This document shows positions 6,269 to 9,683 of a DNA stretch of 9,683 nucleotides, one piece after another; positions within the stretch are counted from its first letter, which is position 1; every line of letters begins with the position of its first letter. The notes below the pieces were generated by a model, which saw only the letters and a list, made by a program, of their open reading frames with translations, made no database searches and was not told the DNA's origin. Source of the stretch: CAZUSC01 sp964622915 (lineage in GTDB: Bacteria > Patescibacteriota > Andersenbacteria > UBA10190); the NCBI GenBank assembly GCA_964622915.1, contig CAZUSC010000007.1:1-9683 (forward strand). The letters are read 5' to 3'. The position numbers were made by a program, and so were the translations under genes.

Positions 6269-7534
6269 ATGAGTAATCAAATATTCTCCAAGCTTCTGGT
6301 AGCCGCCTTGGCGGTAGTGATTGCTGGCGCCATCCTATTTTACTTGGTGAGTAGCCTGTGGTTCATGCGCGCCGTTTTGCCATCGAATGACTACCAGTTG
6401 ATTATGGGCTATGTTCGTCGGCCGGGGTTAGAGCGAATTATCGCCCCGAGCGAGCAGAAGCTATTATCGGCCGCAGAGGTTAATCTTTTGCCCCAATTTT
6501 CCAGTTACGTTATAGCCAAATCAGCCGGAGCAACATATGTAGTTGGACTGCCGCAATGGCGCTATCAAATTAATATAGTTAAATCCATACCAGCCAACGG
6601 TTGGCAGGTCGGTCGATTCTTCCCATTAGTGTGGGTACAGAGTGCCCCGAGGGTACAAAGTGCCCAGGAAGGACAAGCTTCCATCGCAGAGCAGTCACTT
6701 GTAGATGTAATCAAGAATTATTGGCGTAACCTAGCTACACACAACTGGTTATTCAGACCACTAGCTATAGTCGAGATAAAGCCTAGCTATTTAAGTCTAC
6801 TCGATGATTACTATCAACTGCAGGCATATCCAGCCGGAAAAAATACGATAAATATTGCAATTAAGAGGGGACGAAAGAACGCTGACGACAGATCGGCCAC
6901 TAGAAGCGAAGAGCCGGCAGAGACAACGATGTCACAATTAGCTGTCCGCGGAGCGCCTAGCAGCGTAATAGATCGCCTGCCCGCAAATATTTTAAATGCG
7001 TGGGAGGAGAAAATTAGCCAGTCTTTTAACATTGGCGGAGGAAGCATGTCCTTTGCATCGCTTTTAAGAGAGCAGGAAGGCTTTGGATTATCTGTAGAGC
7101 AGGGGGGGATGGCAGTAAGCATAACCGGCGAACCTGAGCGATTTAAATCAGCGCTGGCGGCACAAATAAAGGAAGAAGTATCTTTCAACAATCCCGTACG
7201 TAAAGCCTTTCGCTTGCCGGACGGCACGCTGGGCTATGAATACGTGCCGGGCGATGGCAACGCAATTTGGCGAGAAGAAGGTGGGGGGTGCTATTCCAAT
7301 AACGATCTTGGCAGCAGCCTATGGCTTTGCCAAGCGAATAATCAAGCGGCACTAGCCCAGGACCATCAGGCAGCCGTTGCAATGCTCAATATGCAGCCGC
7401 CCCCCGGATGGCAGATCGTTATCAATTCTCCATTCACTGATCAGCTGCAATTTGCCATGCTAGAGCAGGTAATCATTGATGGCGGTGGAGACACGGCAAG
7501 AGTGAAAGCAATTTTTTCCGGGGCAACCAAATAG
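6269..7534 (+). CDS. Single-pass membrane protein, probable paralogue of the upstream DUF3352-like protein
   Basis: The 421-residue product begins with a short N-terminus and one membrane helix (about residues 8-30, LLVAALAVVIAGAILFYLV), with the rest predicted outside. Right after the helix it has VLPSNDYQLIMGYV (36-49), matching VLPEDSSLIMGYRL at the same place in the previous protein. Later it has DRLPANILNAWEEKISQSF, then RLPDGTLGYEYVP, a pattern I have seen in uncharacterised Patescibacteria surface proteins. It ends near the base of an AT-rich gap. It lacks the proline-rich cytoplasmic tail of its neighbour, so the pair may form a complex in which only one partner reaches into the cytoplasm. 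The ATG at 6269 has no Shine-Dalgarno site; a TTG at 6260 would add three residues. Function unknown; co-transcription with the upstream gene is likely but a hairpin lies between them. Confidence 0.78.
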   Translation: MSNQIFSKLLVAALAVVIAGAILFYLVSSLWFMRAVLPSNDYQLIMGYVRRPGLERIIAPSEQKLLSAAEVNLLPQFSSYVIAKSAGATYVVGLPQWRYQINIVKSIPANGWQVGRFFPLVWVQSAPRVQSAQEGQASIAEQSLVDVIKNYWRNLATHNWLFRPLAIVEIKPSYLSLLDDYYQLQAYPAGKNTINIAIKRGRKNADDRSATRSEEPAETTMSQLAVRGAPSSVIDRLPANILNAWEEKISQSFNIGGGSMSFASLLREQEGFGLSVEQGGMAVSITGEPERFKSALAAQIKEEVSFNNPVRKAFRLPDGTLGYEYVPGDGNAIWREEGGGCYSNNDLGSSLWLCQANNQAALAQDHQAAVAMLNMQPPPGWQIVINSPFTDQLQFAMLEQVIIDGGGDTARVKAIFSGATK

Positions 7535-7587
7535 AGGCCATTTTCGCTGATGAGCTGTCAGTGGCTCAACCCAGCTACTTATAGTAA

Positions 7588-7596
7588 TGTTATACA
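7588..7596 (+). promoter_or_regulatory. Extended -10 promoter candidate before the first structured block
   Basis: TG-T-TATACA is an extended -10 element with 5 of 6 hexamer matches by TATAAT except the last two bases being C/A-shifted; T6 is not conserved, which weakens it. No -35 box stands at the right distance. Transcription would start near 7602, just before the first stem at 7619. Confidence 0.28.
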
Positions 7597-7618
7597 TGAC
7601 TAGTGCTCAATGAAAGCT

Positions 7619-7925
7619 TGGTGAAAAACACCACTTGATCGGGGCCTGCGCAGAGCAGCGCGGCTGCCACGCAGCTTTACGGTGCCGCTCGGCTTCCCGC
7701 CTTCGCATAAAGCGAGGCTGGGACATGGCACCCCATATCTCCGACGTGAAGATATTGATCCGCTTTCTCATACAGCTTACTATCTGCGGAAAAGCAGCAT
7801 GAGGGCGTCGGATAAATGTTATGGCAGCATCGAATACAAATAATTTCTTACTAGAAACTGGCCGGGAAAGAGGCATCGGTACGCTCAAAGGAAGGGAGTA
7901 TGGTAGGCGGCGGCAGTGACCTACC
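7619..7925 (+). ncRNA. Candidate structured RNA I (strand uncertain)
   Basis: Successive stems cover the block: TGGTG/CACCA with an AAAAA loop (7619-7633); GCC-GCGC/GCGC-GGC (7644-7664), competing with GCTGC/GCAGC (7663-7675); a large arm closed by GGTGCC/GGCACC (7681-7686, 7727-7732) with 11 of 12 pairs inside (7695-7706 with 7712-7723, counting G-T pairs) and an ATAAA loop; TCCGACG/CGTCGGA (7740-7746, 7806-7812) enclosing CTCAT/ATGAG and CTGC-GGAAAA-GCAG; and GGTAGG/CCTACC (7902-7925). The density of nested pairing and the lack of a coding frame argue for RNA, but inverted repeats cannot fix the strand. No known family recognised. Confidence 0.4.
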
Positions 7926-8024
7926 TGCAACAAAAAAGTGAATGATCCGTTGTTACAAAATGATCATGCACAGAATTTTTTGAGCAAATAATGACAAAAA
8001 AATCAGAAATGTTTTTCATTTTTT

Positions 8025-8182
8025 GTTAGCCAACATGCCGCAAGAAACCATCATTGGTCTGCAGCGTTGGCGTCTTCGCTAGTTGCTGGTCCGGTAGCAA
8101 AAAAATTAATTTTGCCATCCGAAAAAGGGTCGGAAAAAGCTTGAAAAATTGCAATTATTTTTCCGCTAGCAAACATGCGGCA
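8025..8182. repeat. Imperfect 18-nt direct repeat in the AT-rich middle
   Basis: GTTAGCCAACATGCCGCA (8025-8042) and GCTAGCAAACATGCGGCA (8165-8182) match at 15 of 18 positions, 140 nt apart, and each follows a T-run. They could be paired protein sites or the ends of a decayed element. Confidence 0.4.
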
Positions 8183-8231
8183 GTGCAAAATTAGTGTGTA
8201 CAAGATATGTTCAAGAAATTACCCACTTTGC

Positions 8232-8260
8232 TTTACCGGGCGTCAAAAAAATGCTATACT
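8232..8260 (+). promoter_or_regulatory. Promoter before the second structured block
   Basis: TTTACC (8232-8237, 4 of 6 to TTGACA), a 17-nt spacer and TATACT (8255-8260, 5 of 6) with an upstream TG-C extended -10 motif (8252-8254). Transcription should start near 8267, 5 nt before the first stem of the block, which has no protein gene for almost 700 nt. Confidence 0.65.
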
Positions 8261-8266
8261 ACACCT

Positions 8267-8581
8267 TACCGCTAAGCTTATATTTGGCTTAGAGCTCACA
8301 AACAAGCAAAACAAACACATTCACGACTCTAGCGAGTAATGATCGCGAACAGCATCTAGAGTCGTCCACTTTTGCACATTCCATCTTAAAACTCCCGAGT
8401 CACTGATTAGAGGGATTGGGGGAGCGCGGTTAGGGAGTATTTCCCCCTATACTCCCTAAGCGTGCTTCCTAGTCCCAGTGATTTAGGATGCACCCCCTTC
8501 ACTATGAGGACGTGCTCCGCTGCAATCAGTCTCACTGCCGGTCCTGGTTAGGACCGCTAACGAGAGTCGGCCGTGAGACTG
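8267..8581 (+). ncRNA. Candidate structured RNA II
   Basis: From the predicted start a series of stems follows: CTAAGC/GCTTAG (8272-8292); a perfect 10-bp ACGACTCTAG/CTAGAGTCGT (8323-8332, 8356-8365); an 88-nt rod (8397-8484) with about 36 pairs; and a branched domain closed by CAGTCTCAC/GTGAGACTG (8527-8535, 8573-8581) that contains a 7-bp CGGTCCT/AGGACCG hairpin with a GGTT loop (8539-8556). Linkers between stems are A/C-rich and unpaired, such as 8296-8320, typical of independent RNA domains. The 3' end is unclear: it may stop soon after 8581 or run on into the hairpins at 8767-8853 and the dksA-like gene as a very long leader. I recognise no known family. Confidence 0.55.
8397..8484 (+). 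other. 88-nt rod-like hairpin within structured RNA II
   Basis: GAGTCACTG (8397-8405) pairs with CAGTGATTT (8476-8484), GGATT (8413-8417) with AGTCC (8471-8475), GAGCGCG with CGTGCTT (8422-8428, 8461-8467), and TTAGGGAGTAT (8430-8440) with ATACTCCCTAA (8449-8459), leaving an 8-nt TTCCCCCT loop. Pairs at G-T positions are included. The C-rich loop could also reach the GGGGG at 8418-8422. Confidence 0.7.
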
Positions 8582-8732
8582 AGCGAGCCTCAAATATCAA
8601 ACACAAAAAATAACAAACACGGTTTGTTCGTTAGTACATTATCGTGGTGACGACCATATACTTTTAAAAAAAAGCATGGTTACGAACCGCAATCGTGGTG
8701 AAGGAATATTCCATCCGCAGTTGATGGAGTAG

Positions 8733-8780
8733 ATGCACATGGCTCTTGATTGTCAAAATGTTGTTGCCGACGGGTGTTAG
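8733..8780 (+). other. Possible leader peptide overlapping the attenuator-like hairpin
   Basis: A frame from ATG 8733 (MHMALDCQNVVADGC) or from its second ATG at 8739 (13 residues) ends with TAG at 8778-8780. GGAG at 8726-8729 is 9 nt before the second ATG, a good Shine-Dalgarno distance. The last five codons lie in the 5' arm of the 8767-8815 hairpin, so a translating ribosome would open it. A frame this short can occur by chance. Confidence 0.25.
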
Positions 8781-8853
8781 CTGGTAGATAATCTTTCCCA
8801 TCTAACATCCGTCGGTTAATGACTGTAGTCATGAGCTTAAAGGCTCACGACGG
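8767..8853 (+). promoter_or_regulatory. Mutually exclusive hairpins upstream of the dksA-like gene (attenuator-like)
   Basis: Fold 1: 8767-8780 pairs with 8802-8815 over 14 bp (CCGACGGGTGTTAG with CTAACATCCGTCGG, one G-T). Fold 2: CCGTCG of its 3' arm (8809-8814) pairs with CGACGG at 8848-8853, closing two small hairpins, ATGAC/GTCAT (8819-8832) and TGAGC/GCTCA (8832-8847). The same CGACGG word occurs in the 5' arm (8768-8773), so both compete for one partner. No clean T-run follows either fold, so a terminator role is not shown. Confidence 0.5.
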
Positions 8854-8915
8854 CTATTTATTCATTTATCTGGCTGCATTGTGGGCCTTTTCTAATTCAA
8901 TTATCTGCCGTAGGC

Positions 8916-8944
8916 TTTACATAAATCATAACTAACGGAATATT
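8916..8944 (+). promoter_or_regulatory. Candidate promoter of the dksA-like gene (leaderless)
   Basis: TTTACA (8916-8921, 5 of 6), a 17-nt spacer and AATATT (8939-8944, 4 of 6 with A2 and T6 kept). The predicted start falls on 8951, the A of the ATG, the same 7-nt geometry as the TrmB-type gene at 3435. The gene has no good Shine-Dalgarno site, which fits a leaderless mRNA. Confidence 0.45.
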
Positions 8945-8950
8945 GGCTCT

Positions 8951-9319
8951 ATGAACAATAAGTCAGGACATTCAAAAGAATTCATTGAAGAAATGAAGAC
9001 AGCGCTGGAGGAAGAAAAAAATCGTTTAGCTAAGGAATTAGAAGTCCTAGGCCATAAAGACGGCGGTGAATCTCATAGTAAGTATGCGGCTGACTTCCCT
9101 AATTACGGGCGTAACGACGAGGAAAACGTCACCGAGATGGCCGATTACCAAGCCATGTCATCCACTACCGATACGCTGGAAGAGAGAATGACCGAAGTTG
9201 AGGAGGCATTACACAGGATTGTAGACGGGTCATATGGCGTTACCGCCAATGGCCAATTGATACCAGAAGAGCGTCTGCGAGCTAATCCGGCCGCTACGAC
9301 GCTAGTTGCCGGTAACTAG
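8951..9319 (+). CDS. DksA/TraR-family protein without zinc-finger cysteines
   Basis: The family acts on RNA polymerase through its secondary channel, tuning initiation, in E. coli together with ppGpp. The 122-residue product has a helical coiled-coil N-terminus (about 7-36, FIEEMKTALEEEKNRLAKEL), then DFPNYGRNDEENVTEMADYQ, as in the short DksA-like proteins of Patescibacteria, a second helix (about 70-90, TLEERMTEVEEALHRI), and a C-terminus DGSYGVTANGQLIPEERLRANPAATTLV. Family members read YGxCxxCGxxIPxxRLxAxPxATxCxxC at this place. All four cysteines are replaced (by T, N, L and G) and the protein has no cysteine at all, while the rest of the motif is kept. Zinc-free DksA variants exist elsewhere, so it is probably functional rather than decayed. 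lspA starts 8 nt later, and this pair is often adjacent in the group. The stop is TAG. Confidence 0.88.
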   Translation: MNNKSGHSKEFIEEMKTALEEEKNRLAKELEVLGHKDGGESHSKYAADFPNYGRNDEENVTEMADYQAMSSTTDTLEERMTEVEEALHRIVDGSYGVTANGQLIPEERLRANPAATTLVAGN

Positions 9320-9327
9320 TGGATTTA

Positions 9328-9683
9328 ATGCGGCAAAAAAAAATACTCATATTAGGTGGGGCAGTTTTTTTGATTGATCAGGGTCTTAAAATGATTGTGC
9401 GTTACGCCGATCCCTTTGACCTAGTTGGCCTTAGGATAGGTATTGTCGCTAATACAAAAGGGTTATTAGGATTGGTGCTGCCAGAATCATTAATATTAGC
9501 GTCATCGCTTATAGTGCTGGTGATTTTATGCCTATTAATTTACTTCAAACTAACAAGGGGTTCTCGAGCAGTTATGGGACTTACACTGATCATTACAGGA
9601 GGGCTAAGCAATGTAATAGATAGAATCTGGCACGGATACATGATAGATATATTTACAATTGAGAGATTTTTCTTCAATTTTGC
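9328..9683 (+). CDS. lspA: Lipoprotein signal peptidase (signal peptidase II), partial at 3' end
   Basis: Inner-membrane aspartic protease that cleaves the signal peptide of prolipoproteins after lipidation. The 118 residues in the window include a first membrane helix (ILILGGAVFLIDQ) with the conserved DQ-x-x-K (DQGLK), NTKGLLGL where the family has N-x-G-AFG, a second helix (LILASSLIVLVILCLLIY), a third (AVMGLTLIITGG), and GGLSNVIDRIWHGYMIDIF, the GG-x-x-N-x-x-DR motif carrying the first catalytic aspartate. The frame is cut at FFFNFA, just before the expected second catalytic aspartate of FN-x-AD. The ATG at 9328 is 8 nt after the dksA-like stop; an alternative GTG at 9319 would overlap that stop by one base, and no Shine-Dalgarno site is seen, so translational coupling is likely. 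Confidence 0.92.
   Translation, partial: MRQKKILILGGAVFLIDQGLKMIVRYADPFDLVGLRIGIVANTKGLLGLVLPESLILASSLIVLVILCLLIYFKLTRGSRAVMGLTLIITGGLSNVIDRIWHGYMIDIFTIERFFFNF

Larger units (their letters stand above)
7535..8950. other. 1.4-kb stretch without a credible protein gene, rich in RNA-like stems
   Basis: No frame on either strand gives a protein with recognisable domains. The stretch has a GC-richer structured block (about 7619-7925), an AT-rich middle (about 7930-8230) with little beyond an imperfect repeat, a promoter at 8232-8260 and a long second structured block (8271-8853). I searched by eye for tRNA, tmRNA (tag frame, T-loop), RNase P RNA (P4 motifs), SRP RNA and rRNA signatures and found none. 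Confidence 0.7.

Noticed and set aside
7681..7710. Possible tmRNA tag frame ending in GCA TAA
   Set aside because: No tRNA-like acceptor or T-arm, no typical tag sequence, and the bases are part of a strong hairpin.
7821..7919. 33-codon frame starting MAASNTNN on the plus strand
   Set aside because: Only a weak GGA precedes it, the C-terminus is an Arg-rich run from GC-rich DNA, and there is no support beyond length.
7607..7933. 108-residue open frame on the minus strand within structured block I
   Set aside because: Composition is odd (many Arg, Trp, Cys), no domain is recognisable, no Shine-Dalgarno or promoter precedes it, and its bases are explained by nested inverted repeats.
7942..7980. 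Terminator-like ATGATC/GATCAT stem followed by TTTTTT
   Set aside because: The stem has 6 bp, is AT-rich, and the T-run begins about 8 nt after it, too far for a convincing terminator.
8676..8732. 18-residue frame whose TAG is directly followed by the ATG of the candidate leader peptide
   Set aside because: No Shine-Dalgarno site, and several such short frames occur by chance here; kept only as context.
415..9319. Absence of TGA stop codons in the six complete genes, hinting at a recoded TGA
   Set aside because: No gene contains in-frame TGA and glycine is encoded by GGN throughout; six stops are too few to be meaningful.
9328..9683. Unusual NTKGLLGL in place of the usual N-x-G-AFG of LspA
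   Set aside because: The Asn and Gly positions are kept and this segment varies in the family; the catalytic GG-x-x-N-x-x-DR motif is intact.
1..9683. CRISPR array, insertion sequence or prophage
   Set aside because: No regularly spaced direct repeats of 20 nt or more, no transposase or integrase motif and no target-site duplication were seen.

Overview
The window looks like a chromosomal piece of a small-genome bacterium of the candidate phyla radiation (Patescibacteria, Parcubacteria-like). I infer this from the mix of genes: a PNPase with a short N-terminus and an RGG-type tail, a TrmB-type regulator, two large single-pass proteins resembling the DUF3352-type ectodomain proteins of that group, a dksA-like gene next to lspA, weak or absent Shine-Dalgarno sites, and short 7-nt tandem arrays between genes. 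The lineage is an inference from gene content; no rRNA gene is present to confirm it. All genes read with the standard code.

Layout: 1-414 is non-coding. It holds GC-rich hairpins, a 4-copy heptamer array, a perfect 24-nt palindrome and a nested hairpin just before pnp. pnp (415-2631, +) follows and ends in a second heptamer array and a strong terminator. A small membrane-anchored protein of unknown function (2841-3305, -) converges on pnp and has its own terminator. It is divergent from a TrmB-family regulator (3435-4199, +). The shared spacer carries two back-to-back TTGACA promoters with tandem ATTGT/ACAAT inverted repeats between and over them, so the regulator probably controls itself and the membrane protein. 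Its own transcript should start exactly at the ATG (leaderless).

4294-6174 and 6269-7534 (+) encode two single-pass proteins that share an LP-x(5/6)-LIMGY motif just outside the membrane, so they are probably paralogues working at the cell surface. Then comes about 1.4 kb without a credible protein gene (7535-8950). It is dense in long, paired stems and has two promoter-like sites; I read it as one or two undescribed structured RNAs. The second ends in an attenuator-like arrangement: a possible 13-residue leader peptide with a Shine-Dalgarno site runs through the 5' arm of a 14-bp hairpin whose 3' arm can also pair further downstream.

The last part is a DksA/TraR-like gene (8951-9319, +) that has lost every zinc-finger cysteine, directly followed by lspA (signal peptidase II, from 9328 and cut by the window end). 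The main novelty candidates are the structured non-coding region with its mutually exclusive helices, the divergent regulator-membrane protein module, and the cysteine-free DksA-like protein.
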